Source: Rhizodiscina lignyota
Taxonomy: Eukaryota; Ascomycota; Dothideomycetes; Aulographales; Rhizodiscinaceae
Reading direction: 5' to 3'
Length of the DNA stretch: 64,000 bases
Assembly (NCBI GenBank): GCA_010015805.1
Contig: ML978124.1
Coordinates: 1,674,001 to 1,738,000, forward strand
Shown here: positions 44,105 through 57,156 of the stretch, piece by piece
How positions within the stretch are numbered: position 1 is the first letter of the stretch
Layout: each line of letters starts with the position of its first letter
Position numbers and translations under genes: made by a program
Notes under the pieces: generated by a model
What the model saw: only the letters and a program-made list of their open reading frames with translations
Database searches by the model: none
What the model was told of the DNA's origin: nothing

Positions 44105-47100
44105 TCATTGAACATTGCTCATTTGCTCATGCAACCTTAGTCGGCATCCTCGCCGGAATCTCATCCTCGCCGGAATCTCATCCTCACTGCTGTCGTCTTC
44201 CTCCTCACTATCATCCGAAATCTGCACAATAGTTGGTGTGGCTATCGTCTTTGGCACTGGTGCACTACTCTTGCCGACAATCTTGATCTTCTTTCCTTTC
44301 GATAGAATTGAGGGACGGATCTGCCTGGGCGGGGACGGAGCATCTTCTTCATCGGAATCTGATTCGATTTCAGAGGTGCCGTCCATGGCCCATTTCGCGG
44401 CTTGCATCTTTGCGTTGACGTTTTCGCGGCTCTGTTCAAGTAAGGCTGCAGCGGATCTTGCCATGTTAACAGCTATGAATGACGAACCTCCTATTGCTGG
44501 GATCGTATGTTGGTTCTTTGGCGGACGTCCACGACCACGTTTGGCACTACCAGTTGAAGGGGTGACACTAGCAGAAGCATTCGCTGGTGCGCCTGAGTTG
44601 TGATTCTTTGGCGGACGTCCGCGGCCACGTTTGGCACTATCAGTTGAAGGGGTGACACTAGTAGAAGCATTCGCTGGTGCACTTGAGTTGTGCTTCTTCG
44701 CCTGTGCTGGCCGTTTTGCGGTAGGTGCTCCATTAATGACAGAATCTCCATCGTCAGTGTCGCCCTCCGCATCGACATCCATATTGCCAGTACTGGCGCG
44801 AATGGGTCGTATCATGGGAGCCTTCATTGCTGTTGCTTTGGGAGGGAGAGTCTGACGTCGGGCAACATCTGCTTTGCGATCGCGCTTACGTCCTACAGTT
44901 CCATCTTTGAAATTTGCCGGAAGCTCAGTCAAATCGCCAGCTTCACCGCGTGCCCGGCGTGACGTGCCTTTGCGGATAACTTCGTCCTGGCCGTCAGCCA
45001 TATCCACGTCTGAACCATCAGAAGCGACTTCGATTTCTTCATATGTCACTTTGGGAGCGCGACGTTTGTGCTTGTTGAATCCGTCAGGCTCGCGGTCTTT
45101 TCGGCGATCCCGAAGGGTGAAGTCCTCGTCATCTTCAACTGCAACTTTGTATTGTGTCACATTCTTCTTCTGCGTAAGTCCTGGGCTTGGTAAGGTCATA
45201 GTGCTCTTCGGCTGTGGTATGTCCGACCGAATCAAGACTGTGTTCAGTCTTGACATTGCGCCATTTGTAACCGGCTTTGGAGGTGGTGGTCGATAGTTCT
45301 TGGAAGGGTTCGAAACAATATCACGAAGCTTCTCGCCGTTAATGGACAATTGCACAATCTTGCTCTTTCCTCTCATTTGCGCATACACAATAATATAGCG
45401 ACCATCTCTCCTTGCCTCGTCGATTAGCTTCTTCTCCTGATCTTGCTGATACTGCTTAGTGGCCTTGTTGATTTTCGGGGGTACAAGTGGTTTTGTGAGT
45501 TTCTGTTTTTTGTCCGCTACTAACTTGATCTCGCCGTCATCCGATGGTCGTGGTCGCTTCTTGTGATTTGTCACAGGCGATTTTTGCGAAACGGATCCTG
45601 GGTCAGGATATGCGTATTGCGTAGACTCCCCCTCGCTCTGACCATAAATCGCTGACGAAGGATGGGTGAATAGACTATCGCCATTCGCTTCTGCGCCTTC
45701 CATGGTATCGCCTTCAGTCATTCGAAGCGACGGATCAACAAAACCGTTCACACCCACAGCCCAGTTCGTTGCTGTCCCGCCGCCGAGTGCTGGGTCGATG
45801 CTATCCTCCACCGGAGAGTACGATATCTGGCCCCTAGTAGTGTCGTCTTCCAAGGCATAGTGATCATCAAGCGTGGGATCGCTTTGTTTCGCTGCTTCCG
45901 CTTCACGTCGCCTCTTCTCCATCCTGGGATTATTGATACCAGGAATGTCCGTAGCGTCTAGCCAGTTCAGATTCGACGCTCCAAAATCAACCAAACTCTC
46001 AATACTCCTCACGTCCGCAACATTCTTGGTATTATGGCCCAACATGGTCCCCTTGGGCTGATATGGTCTTTGTCTAGAATCTTTTCGACACGCTCCAGTA
46101 TTGCAGACCTTTCTACAATGCGGGCATTCCCACTGTGGATCTTCCATGACAGCAGTCGGATGAAGATCGTGAGCTCTCCATAAGCTTCCATAACACCAGT
46201 AACGATCGCACATTGTGCATACAGCCATCTTCCAGTGCGCATGTCGGTGGCAGCAGACGTGACAAGGAGCGGAGGTTTGGAGCCAAGCCTTGTTCTTCTT
46301 CCGAATCTTCTTAACCCGGCCGTCCTCATCCACCTCGATTTCCTCTTCAGAAGCTGTTTCTTCTGGATCCGGGTCTGGTTTCTTGATGTCTACCCAAGGT
46401 CGCACTTTAAGCTGATACTGGCAAATTTGTGCCAGAGTTCGTTTAGGATAAATACGACGCTCTTCGGTCAGCGGGAGTTGTGTTGCGACACCTCCATCAA
46501 TCTCGATAATTTGTTTTCTCCATTCCTCGTACCGCTGAAGTAGGTCTCTCCACTTCCATTGTTCGACCCATTTGAAGTTCGACTGACAGGAGCAGCTGCG
46601 CCCCATCGTGAAGCAGTCCATGCACATATCATACGGCTCGTCATTCTCGGTGTCCAGTGCTCTCGGGCACGTCTTGCATGTTAAGAATCGATTGAAAATA
46701 TTGCCGCGGCAATAAGCACAGGTGATGTTGCTGTCGTATGCAAGGAATTCGCACTGCTCTTTTGGCCTTTCTGGGTCGAACATCTCGGAGAGCATTATGC
46801 TCTTGAACATTTCGAACAGGCGTTTGAAGTCTTTCTGGACTTGCCGAATCTTTTTAGAGGTGCGAATGGCGTGCGCTTCTTGGTCGCTCCGGTAGCTTTG
46901 CGATTGAGCAAGACGTAACAGGCCGGAGTATTTTAGGAGGGTATAATAGATGATTGATTTGTTCTTGTACTGTTCATCACGACATACCATGCGTGCATTT
47001 GGAAGTGCTTCCTTGAGAGCCATCTCGAGAGTCTCAACGGTTGTGCGATTCCAGGCGACCTTCATGGTTCGAGTTCCTCGGTTCCAAACTTGATGAGGAG

Positions 47101-48099
47101 CCAGAGGAGGTATCAGGATGAAGTCTCCCGGCTTCTGTTCAACGACATACGTCTTGAAAGGAGCCTTCTGCCACGCAACGACCTGAGCAAAGTGGCTCTC
47201 AACCTCAATGTCGTGTCCAAGAGTGGAAAGCCAGTATTCAGCAACCATATGCCGGTCCTTGGATTCGGTCATGAACCAAATCGACGAGCCCGGTCGCTCA
47301 GGTTTGCCGTCGTCACCAACAGTTCCTGATGCTTCCACCATGATGTTTTGACCAAGTGATGCACACATCTCTCGATGAGATGGTGTATATGTACCCTCAT
47401 GACCGATATAGCACATCAGATTCTCGGCACGCATCTCAGGTGGCAGGCTGCTCATCAAATCGCCCGCGGGTGCAATGCTCTTGCCTTTGCGACGGCCTGA
47501 CGAGTTCGGTATAGGTTCATCGACTGCACCTGGACCACCAGTCTCTCCCGTGCTCTCATTCAGATAGAACAAGCCGCCAGGAATCTGTTCCTTCACTTTC
47601 TCATGCCAGACTGGTGGGCAGTCGATATCTTTCAGATAGATGCGCTGACGATTTAGATCTTTGTAGTTGTCCTTCTTCTCGAAGTATTGATTCGCGAGTG
47701 CGCCCATGTGACGGAGGTAGTGGCCGATTGTGAGAGGGAGATTCTCCTTGCTGGTCAAGTTGCGCGCATTTTCGACTGCAATGTGAGTCAGCATCATGAC
47801 TTGATAGATTGATATGGGCCACCAGACCCACCTTTGTCGCCATGATTCTCTATCAGCCAGCGCCGCTGGAAAGTCCAAGGGTCCAGCTTCTCGTCGAATC
47901 CATCAATCACCAAGGGCTTTCCTCCAATAATGACATGCAGGAGCACCAGCTTTTCGAATTGTTCCATGCCATTTTCCTTGATCGTGTCATACGATATTCG
48001 GTCGACGTATTGAAAATTGTCGGTTTCCTCGACGACAGTGCGGACGTCAAAATCCGGGGAAAGAGGCTCGAAGGACGCGTGCTGTCGCCGCGCGGGCAT
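44105..48099 (-). CDS. JmjC / zf-4CXXC_R1 / AT-hook chromatin protein
   Basis: Two exons: 48099-47832 and 47775-44105, giving 1,312 aa. A JmjC fold spans about residues 190-340. Iron ligands are visible as His223-x-Glu225 (TPSHREMC) and His317 (LAPHQVWNRGT), so catalysis is possible. A Cys-rich segment (443-487, CAYCRGNIFNRFLTCKTC) is followed by a second one (594-655, CHVCCHRHAHWK to ECPHCRKVCNTGACRKD) that matches the zf-4CXXC_R1 domain known from CDCA7 and plant JmjC proteins. The acidic/basic C-terminal half holds two AT-hooks (KRGRGRPPKN) in a 30-residue tandem repeat. A histone lysine demethylase or heterochromatin-boundary factor (Neurospora DMM-1 is one JmjC example) is likely; the mark it acts on is unknown. 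Confidence 0.88.
44514..44693 (-). repeat. Two-copy 90 bp tandem repeat encoding AT-hook units
   Basis: Units 44514-44603 and 44604-44693 are nearly identical and in frame. Each encodes APANAS-x-SVTPST-x-SAKRGRGRPPKN. It lies inside the JmjC gene and doubles its AT-hooks. Confidence 0.9.
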
Positions 48100-48480
48100 T
48101 TTTGCGACGAAGCTTCATCCACAAAGAAAGCAGGCGATGCTTTTATAATTGCTGTCGTACGAAGCCGAGGCGATGGAAGCGACTCAGCAGAGATAGTAAA
48201 GCGATGCGCGACAGGTTGTGAGGTGAACTTAAATCGAAATGGAAGAAAGTCAAAAGCTCAAAGTGGTGGGCAGTTGAAGCTAAGTGCGGCCCGTGCGCAA
48301 TGATATAGCAAAAGTCACGAAGGCCTGGGAGCAGTTTGGGGAAACCTCGTACGAATGCAGAATATCTATTTCATGAATTTATATAGTACATATCATAAAG
48401 TACTGTTGCAGCTATTGATACCCGAGTTCCTAAAACGCCATTCGCTTAAGTCTAGGGAGTTTGTATGTTCCCCGCCCAGT
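48100..48480. other. Intergenic: JmjC promoter and nucleoside transporter 3' end
   Basis: 381 bp. Nothing recognised beyond the expected promoter and 3' UTR. Confidence 0.35.
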
Positions 48481-50029
48481 TCATGACCCAGCAGCAAGGA
48501 AGCTCAGCAGACTTCCTACAGTCAGTCCACTAACAAGGCATAGGCCCATGAAGCCTCCAGCAGCCTCCCTCTCTTCTGGATCGACCCAATCAACAGCTCC
48601 CATCATGCAGGTACTCCCAATGAACCCATTCGTAAGCCCAAACAAAAATTGCACAATGACCAGATAGAAGAAATCGCTGGGAATCTTTGCTCCCTCATTT
48701 CGGATGTTGCATAAAAGGTACATCGGGATGAAGATTACCCTCGCCACTGAAAGGATGAATACTAGCTTCGGTCGCGAAGTAAGGCGTAGAGCGGGAATGC
48801 CTGTGCAAAGACGACCGACAAGGTCGCCAGAATTCCAGAATAGGAATGCAAGCGGGATGAAGGAGGCTGGTTGCGTAATTGGAAAGTGGTTGTCCGGTGC
48901 CGGTGGGTTTACGCTTTCAATCTTCTGAGTGAAGACTGGGAATACCATGGTGATACCTCCAAGCCGTTAGTCAAGTAATAGAGGGAAAAGGGCTAAGACA
49001 TACCAAAGGTGAGAAACACTGCACCAGCCAGCCATCTTAGCTTAGACAATAGCGTGAGCATCGGTACACTCCTCCTAACAGCGTCTTCTGCGGGAGCGTT
49101 GTCTGGCACTAGCTTCTTGCCATGCTTGTCCCGATTTCTGGCGACAAGATACAAGAATGCCACCAGAGTAAGCAGACTGACGGCTGTAGCAGTCAAGAAG
49201 TATGAGAAAGCAGATGTGCTCGACTGCTCAGGGACGCCGTTGCCCTTGTCCTTTGCAGGAGCGCCCATCACGCTCACTATCTGCGCGATACATGGGAGCA
49301 CGCCTGCTACGGCTTGCCCAGTCATGATACCCTGCGGATACTCTTCTCGTCCGAACCCGCTAACATATGCGAAGACGCCGTTCTGACATAAACCGGCCGC
49401 CAAACTCGCAGCAAGAACCATAACCAGGACAAAGCCGAAGTATACGCCTGCGGAAACAGATGTGAAGAGCCGCGTTGATATGGCTAACAGAGTAAATGCC
49501 ACCATGTTGATAACAAGCGACCATATTATTCGTCCAGGATAGTTTGCGCGGGCCTGAAGGTTTGTCAGGAGCAGCATAGCCCCGAGATTCGCGACCGTCG
49601 AGATGGACAATTCGGCGGCTTGGAAGTTCTTGAGAACCCATGGAGAAGATTGAAACCGGCGCTGGAAGTATGGTCCGGCGGCTAGAAACATGTTCCTACA
49701 CTGATTGTCAGTCTCATTACAATGAAGCTTTCGTCCGAATATACACACCAAGCCCAAAGCATTGCAACACCAATCAGCATAAAGATCAAATAATCCATCC
49801 AAGAGAACTTCTTCTCTCCTTCCCTCCCATCTCTTTCATCCCAGTCATTCCCATGATCAGTGTCCGCACCTCCGTTTTCAAGTAGTGGTTGATAGCTCGG
49901 CGTACGCCTGAATACCCTCTTGACTCGTTCCATCATGTCGTCGAAGAAGGATGGGTTCGTCGAGACGTGGGCATCTCTCGCACTAGATATATCAGGCGAG
50001 CGTGGCTCAGCCTGCGACTCATCCTGCAT
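48481..50029 (-). CDS. Equilibrative nucleoside transporter (FUN26/SLC29 family)
   Basis: Three exons: 50029-49749, 49695-49004 and 48956-48481, giving 482 aa. A hydrophilic N-terminus (about 70 residues) is followed by the first helix YLIFMLIGVAMLWAWNMFLA, whose WNMF-like end is an ENT hallmark. About eleven hydrophobic segments follow. GLCQNGVFAYVSGFG and FLFWNSGDLVGRLCTG are conserved ENT blocks. Yeast FUN26 sits in the vacuolar membrane and moves nucleosides; the same site is likely but not shown. Both introns keep frame; the first has a GTGTGT donor. Confidence 0.92.
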
Positions 50030-50378
50030 ATCGCATGTCGCGTGGCGGAAGCCTGGTTGGATGCAGATGGGCTCAGACCGCGCGTGAGGTGGTCACGGAC
50101 GATGACATGGATGGGACCATTCAATATGGCAGGATATGCGCTGTGGTTTGCCGAAAGGGGGCTAAACCACAGTACGAGACATTCCCGTCCTTTCACAGAC
50201 TTCGTCTACTGTAATGGCAAGCACATACCAATAATTCAAATAGATTTTATTTATTAATTTTCATATTAATACAATTGAAAGTTACTATTACGCATAGTCC
50301 TTATCCCTCATTAAATGGTCATCATAATAGTACAATCAAGTCATTGCTGAAGATCAACCTTTCTTCACTCACAGAGCC
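50030..50378. other. Intergenic: nucleoside transporter promoter and hexose transporter 3' end
   Basis: 349 bp, with a short A/T-rich patch at 50235-50280. No gene recognised. Confidence 0.35.
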
Positions 50379-52265
50379 CTACCTCTCTGTTTCCTTTTCC
50401 TCTTCCTCCTTCTCCTCTTCCAGCTCAGCAGTCGGTTGGCCAGGTGCAGGCTGAGCCTCTTCTTTTCTCACAGTCGTGGCGCCGGGCTCAAGTACTGAAT
50501 TTTCCATTGTTGGACCTCCATCCTCAGGTGGCACCCAGTTCTTACTCTTCATGGGCAATACGCCCATGATATACATCGTATCAATCTCCTCTAGTGTACG
50601 GCCTTGAGACTCGCACACGAAGAAGTAGACAAAGACTGCGCCAGCGAAGCACATGCTTGCAAAGACATAACCGTACCGGTAATCAATCGCCGTCGTGATG
50701 TATGGGGTAAAGAAAGAGATGAGGAAATTCCAGATCCAGTTCGATGCTGTCGCAAGACCCATGCACTTGGCACGATAGCGAGTGGGATAGATCTCTCCGA
50801 CGACAGTCCACACGAGAGGACCCCAAGTCATGGCGAAGCCGGCGATGAAGAGACATGCGAAAACAATCATGGCAGCTCCGGCTTGTGGGGTGTTCTGTGG
50901 GAAGCTTTGGTCCAGAGCGAAGTGACCGACTGACGCAAAGATCAGGAAGCAAACGAACATCCACAGGCCGCCGACGATGAGAGAATGGCGACGACCAAAA
51001 TGCTCGACAACATACAGCCCACCAAATGTTGTACCGAAGTTGACAGCACCGAGAATCATGGCTGTCACGTAAGAGTTTGAAAGGCCGGTGGCAGTGAAGA
51101 TAGTCGTGCCGTAATAAAAGAAAAAGTTGGCTCCAGTGAGTTGCTGAAGCATCTGCATGATGACGCCAATCAACGTCCTTCGGGTCATGGCCGGCGCAGT
51201 GAAGATTTCGTACCACTTGTGCGAGCCAGATTGTTCAAGGTCGAATTTTCTCTTGATCTCACCCATTTCGCGGTTAACTTCCCAATGGTTGTCGGAGACA
51301 CCGTAGCTCAGGGCTATAGTATGACGGGCTTGGTCAACGCGTCCCTTGCGATAATCCCAACGGGGTGACTCTCGAAACAGAAGGATGCCACCACCCATGA
51401 TGGCAGGCCAGATAAAGGCTATGCCCATAGGAAGTTTCCAGGCACGCGAGCTGTTGTCCTTCTCGGTGCCAAAATTGACACAGTCGGCGACGAATATGCC
51501 CAAGGTGATAAAAAGCTGGTAGCAACTGCAGGTTGAATCAGCTCGGGTTTCAACAACCATCTATTTAGCGTTGCGTACCTGATCATAGCACCACGAACCT
51601 GTCGCGGTGCAGTTTCTGCTTGATACATTGGCGTTAGAACGGATAGACCCCCTACACCCAAACCTGCAACCAGTCGGCCGACGGCAATTTGGTACCAATG
51701 AGTGTCAGTGGCGATTTGGACGATGTTGCCGACGCAGAACACGATACAACAGGTGGTGATGCATCTTGATCCATTCGTTAGCAAGTGCCGTTTGCGTCGT
51801 TCACATGCATCTCGTACAGTTTACGTCCAATACCATCTGCAATTGGTGCAGCCGCCAATGCACCTATCAACGTTCCGATGGAGAGAAGGCCAACGATAGT
51901 ACCAGATCGGCTATTTGAGAATGCAGGGCTTCCATCCTTTGTGGTATCACCAAATGCTTGCAAGAAATTGTCCATCTCAAGGAAGCCAGATATTTGACCT
52001 GCAAAGAGTGAGTCTTAACATGTCGATGAAACAACGTCCATGACTGACCAGTATCGTAACCAAAAATGAGACCGCCCATCGACACAAGGGTGGCCATCAG
52101 GAGAATACGCAGCGAGTATACGTGAACAGGTTCATCGTGTCCACGCTGCTTCTCTGCATCGCCAATGATTGCTGTAGAATGGCGAGGGCTATTGTTCGTC
52201 ATGGTTGGTGATGTTGCCCCAGATGCAGAGGCATTGTTACCTCGAAACTTGGAGAGGAACGCCAT
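50379..52265 (-). CDS. MFS sugar (hexose) transporter
   Basis: Four exons: 52265-52049, 51998-51818, 51764-51579 and 51525-50379, giving 576 aa. Twelve membrane segments with the sugar-porter signatures: GGLIFGYDTGQISGFLEM in helix 1, IADGIGRKL between helices 2 and 3, VGRLVAGLGVGGLSVLTPMY, FRESPRWDYRKGR after helix 6, QQLTGANFFFYYGT in helix 7, and GRTLEEID after helix 12. Cytosolic tails are Ser- and Glu-rich, with a Glu/Lys repeat at the very end. It belongs with fungal monosaccharide transporters; the preferred sugar cannot be told. The first in-frame ATG is nine bases upstream of the one used. Confidence 0.93.
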
Positions 52266-53355
52266 TTTGAGCACAGGCCGTTGCGGACTCTTCAGTGGGC
52301 ATAACTAAAAGGACGTTTCACGATATTATATACTCCGAGTACCTCGTTGGCGATCGCCGCGGTGCCTAAGGTACTCTCCACACCGCGGGGGAATCACGCG
52401 GACGCAAAATCAATGTATCCATCGCGATGGCGCCGTCACAGATGTTTGCACAGACGCTTGGGGGCCAGTGAGGAGCAGGATATTTCATTTTGTTAATGCT
52501 TGACAGACGTCATGGGAGGTATTTTGCCATCAGATGTAGAGTGAGATCCGCTTTTTGGCGTGCATGCGACACTGACGCTAGCCAATTGAAGCTTCTGCAG
52601 ATCGACGTCAGTCTCAACCGCAGTTCTTTCGGACTCCGACCTGAGCAATGCATCAATGCGGCAAGGGAAAGCGAAAGAGAAATTAGTCAAACCGTGCAAC
52701 TTATCAAGGAGAGATATAGAACGTCAGTCGGTATACGAGAAATTGGCACCCGACGCCTCAGCGACAGAGAAAATAGACAGCAATTAAAAGGAAGAAAAAG
52801 AAATAAGAAGCCGGAGAAAGGACAGGCATAGCATTTCCGTTGGTCTTACGTCGTTTCTCGTGCGAGTCATACTGCAAGATCTAGCGAATCGGATAATAAC
52901 ATTGCTATCAAGAGATTAGCGCAGGTATGGTACGAACTATATTTTGTGGAAGGTCAAATCGCTGTACATAAGGAGTATGGATTGTAGCTGGATAGGAGAT
53001 CTACCATGGGCAAAACGCCAATGATACAATGCTGTGAATTAAGGACGTCTGGAGAGAGACAGTGAAGAGATGTAGATCAGCCAATCCTAGGGAGGAATAG
53101 CGCGCGTTAAGGCCAAACTATGTTGTGGAACCATCAGACAATGACGCTTGGCCTAATCTGGAACTTTTATATCTGAGGGTGTTGGAATTCCAGTCAGCTA
53201 TACCTCTCTCCTCACCCTTGAGAATCCACCCAATGACTTTTTGAATGCTATCCATCCGTGTCGCATTACCACGTACAATAACTTCTTTTCCTAAATTCCA
53301 TCACAACTTCCCACGATTCCCAATTAACTCTTCGCACATACGTGTAGAAGCAACA
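52266..53355. other. Divergent intergenic region of the hexose transporter and MYG1
   Basis: 1.09 kb holding two promoters. No gene, RNA or repeat recognised; the 52700-52830 part is A/G-rich. Confidence 0.4.
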
Positions 53356-54525
53356 ATGTCCGACCTCGCTCCGACGTCGAAGCGTCAGAAGCTCTCAGGC
53401 CCACTAATTGGAACGCACAAGTAGGTGATCTCCGAGAAATGCCCAAGCTCCACCTTGTTGCCATTTTGATATTGACATGTGAACCACAGTGGCCACTTCC
53501 ATGCCGACGAAGCCCTCGCAGTTTACCTCCTCCGCCTCTTACCAACATACTCCTCCTCCCCTCTGGTACGGACACGCGACCCAGCGCAATTATCAACATG
53601 CCACACAGTCGTAGATGTAGGCGCAGAATATGATTCTGGAAAACTGCGATTCGACCACCACCAGCGCGAGTTCAACTCCATCTTTCCCAATCGGTCGACC
53701 AAGCTCTCCTCTGCCGGATTGGTATACCTACACTTTGGCAAGCAGGTCATCAGCCAAATTACCGGACTAGACGAGCAGAGTAACGACGTTAGTGTCCTCT
53801 GGGACAAGCTATACGAAAGCCTAATCGAAGCGTTCGACGCGAACGACAATGGAATTGACGTGTATGACCCTTCAGCGCTGAAGAGCGCTGGGCTGGAAAA
53901 GCGGTTCGAGAACAGAGGCTTTAGCATCGCGAGCGTGGTGAATAGGTACAATTGGCACCATGGAGAGGAGGAGGCAGAGAAGGCGAAGAGCAAGGAGCAA
54001 CTACAGCAAGAGGAGGACGAGCGGTTTGAGAAGGCAAGCCAGTTCACTGGGGAGCAGTTCATTATGGAGCTACAAGACAAGCATCGCTCCTGGCTTCCTG
54101 CGCGAGCAATCGTCCACGAGGCATATGCTTCACGGCATAAATACCATCCCTCTGGTCAAATCATGGTGCTCCCGTTTCGACAAGGCGGCGTACCGTGGGC
54201 AGATCATTTGTATACCCTCGAAGCTTCCACTGCTAGCGCAGCAAACGGAGGTGCAGACGCGTCATCATACCAGGTCTTATACGTCCTGTTCCCTGAAGAC
54301 GGCACGCCGGAGAGTAAGTGGCGTATCCGCGCGGTATCGATGGAAGGAGGTGGTTTCCAGAATCGGAAGGACATGCCAGATGCATGGAAGGGACTGCGCG
54401 ATGAGAAGTTGAGCGAAGTGAGCGGAGTTGAGGGAGGCGTCTTTGTGCATGCGAGTGGATTTATAGGAGGAAATAAGACCTTCGAGGGAGCTTTGGAGAT
54501 GGCGAAGAAAGCGGTTGAGACGTAA
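53356..54525 (+). CDS. MYG1-family DHH-type exonuclease
   Basis: Two exons: 53356-53420 and 53490-54525, giving 366 aa. The spliced start reads KLSGPLIGTHNGHFHADEAL, the MYG1 hallmark, and VDVGAEYDSGKLRFDHHQRE holds the DHH-like metal-binding motif. LSSAGLVYLHFGKQ and GLRDEKLSEVSGVEGGVFVH are further family blocks. Human MYG1 is a 3'-5' RNA exonuclease shared by nucleus and mitochondria; the fungal protein is probably similar. The intron joins CAC-AA to T-GGC, restoring THNGHFH. Confidence 0.95.
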
Positions 54526-55094
54526 TATATGACTTCTAGATGAAGCATTTGTGGCGTTCTGGAATGCATGGATCTGAGAAAACAGTGGAAAAGCAACGCA
54601 ATAAGTTCAAAATAAGCTGCTCAATTCATTTAGAACTTGATAGTATCCAATACTTTCATTTGACCTCCATAAGCCTTATCGTGTACCGTGCTAAAGCTGC
54701 CGTTAAAGTAACGTACAGAGAAACGAAGTGTCAAAAACAAGGCCTTAGCATGGCCTGACTGCGGCCACTCAATAGCCTTGCTCAGAGTTTCCTTTGCTCT
54801 GCCGGTAGAACGCCGCCCAACCAATTCATCAATACATCGAAGAAGCATGGTCTCCTGCCATCTTGAGTATCTCATTGAACATCACCGGAACCACTGTAAC
54901 TGTGACCAGGAAAGAAACCCCTGATATGGCCCAAGATCGGGATGGGTCAAGCTCGCCGTCGCACCGGAAGTAGTACTTTTTCTTTGAACTGTAACCATCG
55001 CAAGAGCAACTCCACGTGACGTCTCTTAGTGAATTCACCAGCTACACGTTCCTTGACGGGGAAGCTACCTTCGGGAGCCACCACCGTCTCGAAG
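54526..55094. other. Intergenic between convergent MYG1 and IGO1
   Basis: 569 bp between two 3' ends. Nothing else recognised. Confidence 0.35.
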
Positions 55095-55753
55095 TCACTT
55101 CTGAATCATGACCGGCTTCGCACTGGCATGCTCTGTGCCCCGCTCCTCTCCTCCTCCACTCTCCTCTTGCTCCCCCTCTTTCTCCAGCTCATCAGCGCTC
55201 GTCTCGCGCTGCAGATAGCTCGTGCCCTCCTTTACCGGACTGCCGCCATGGCCCTGTACTCCAGCCACGGATGGAGGAAGCTGGACGCCTGGCATGCCGC
55301 CGCTGATGCTACCATTGTGACCGTGTCCGAGTGACGAGGAAGAGTGAGGGATATTCTCTGGAGAAGGATGCTCGCGGCCGATGGAGGTGACGCCGACGTC
55401 AGAGGCTTTGCCGGCTTTGGAGAGGGCGTAGTCGCCTGAGTCGAAGTATTTGCGCTCCTGATAAAGCATTGCAGTGAGTAAGTGTGATGAAGAAAATTAT
55501 TCAAGACCGCGAGACGAAGTGCAAATGAATAGCAAGATGATAAGAGAGTTAGAGAGTGTGGAAGCGGCTTATCATACCTTCAACTTATTCTGAAGCAGGT
55601 CGGTCTTGTTGGGAAGCTTGCCATAGAGGCGGAATAGGCGCTGCTCTTCTGGGGAGAGCGACTGTTATAGGCATCAGTGGTTAACTCCTTTCCAGTAATA
55701 AGGAGGGTTATGCTCACATTGATGTCGATCTTGTTCCTCTGATGGGGATTCAT
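55095..55753 (-). CDS. IGO1: Endosulfine-family PP2A inhibitor (IGO1/IGO2)
   Basis: Three exons: 55753-55718, 55661-55578 and 55457-55095, giving 160 aa. Residues 1-40 read MNPHQRNKIDINSLSPEEQR and LYGKLPNKTDLLQNKLK. Then comes KYFDSGDYALSKAG, the invariant FDSGDY site whose Ser (about residue 47) is phosphorylated by Greatwall/Rim15 kinases, turning the protein into a PP2A-B55 inhibitor. The C-terminus is Gly/Ser/Glu-rich and variable. It links nutrient signalling to quiescence and mitotic entry. Both introns sit before the target site and keep frame. Confidence 0.95.
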
Positions 55754-57156
55754 GATGCTCCGTTCTTGACTTTGTTGCTTCTCTTGAGGATTTCGTAGGA
55801 GGCCTTAGGAGCTTGAAGGGTGTACGATAGGGAAGAAGTGAAATCTCTCGTGACCAATATTTTTGTTGTCGTGTTTGGGGCTCTTGCGCTTTGTCTTCTC
55901 GCAAGTTTATGCTGCCCTCGTGCCCTTGTCCTTGCTCAACCCTACCACGGCGACAGGACCAGGGTTGTTACCAGTCAAAGACGGCGTCGTCGCTCCGGCA
56001 GCAGAACGACACGTTTGACGTGGTCACTGCTTTCTGTTGATTGATAGGACCTTGTTGCTATGATTTTACTTCGTATCGCGCGGTGAACGTACGAAGTAGA
56101 GTATGGAGGGGCGATACGACGAAGTGTGATTGACTTTTCGGTGAATTTTGTTCGGTGAGCGATGACCGACGTGCGGACACTTCCGCGGCGACGCTTCCGT
56201 CGTCGATGAAGAGAGCTATGACGCTTATGGGCGCAAATGTTGATCCGAAAGGTCAATGGCAGTCGAGAGTGATGTGCTTGAGCGGGAAACCGCCAGAATA
56301 CGTCGATATCGCGACCCCAGAGCTGCCACGGCTGACGAAGACGAGCTTCAAAGAGGGGTCAACAGCAGGATGCAGTGGATGAGGTGATCCTCTATGCTAC
56401 CAATCGCTAGAAGCCGGTCTGACGGGCCGGTGGAAAGCGTTTAGGCGGGAAGAGTCGTGTGTCGGAAGGAGAGAGGTTTTCAGTGAATTTATGTGCGGTC
56501 TGGGGAATGGGAGCAGATCTGCTGGCGCTGCTGCAGGTGCAAGAGGTGAGGTGCGGGCGATTTACAGAGCAAGTTGCTGCTTGTAGCACGAAAGCAGCCA
56601 AGCCGACGCCAGGCCGAACGTCACGCGGGGCATGGGAGAGGGAGCTCTAGCGAATAATTCACCGTCCCGCTGAACCTTGCTTCACACTGCTGTGCGAGCC
56701 TTTTTTTCTCACTCCGAGTTGGTGGATATGAACCCTTGAACAAGGGTCTTGAAGTGTGCTCGATCATTTCCGGATCCTCATCGTTCATTGCTTGAATTGG
56801 AGTCTAATATGTAGTGCCTCTTTCATTCTGCTACTTCCACAATCTGACCGATCCGCTTTCGAAAGTCATTTCGTTCAAAAAATTAGCACTTCTCATTGAT
56901 GGTACGGGTAGAGCTCCGGTCTCCTTTCATTAGCTCACCCACGCGTCAGTGCTGGCTGCTAGGGCTGCAATACCGTTGACCTCGATTGGGTACTGGAAGC
57001 CACTACTTACTTTTTGCTCTAGCGAAGCGTTGCTATACGACCTGAACCTGACTGCCGGAGCAAAGAGGGCTTAAGACATTCGAGCAACTGCCATCACCTC
57101 GTGACCACTATCCCAATTCTTGAGCGCCATTCGATTCATAAGCATCAGGGGAATCT
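55754..57156. other. Divergent intergenic region of IGO1 and SFM1
   Basis: 1.4 kb with two promoters. Short frames only; no recognisable gene, RNA or repeat. Confidence 0.4.
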
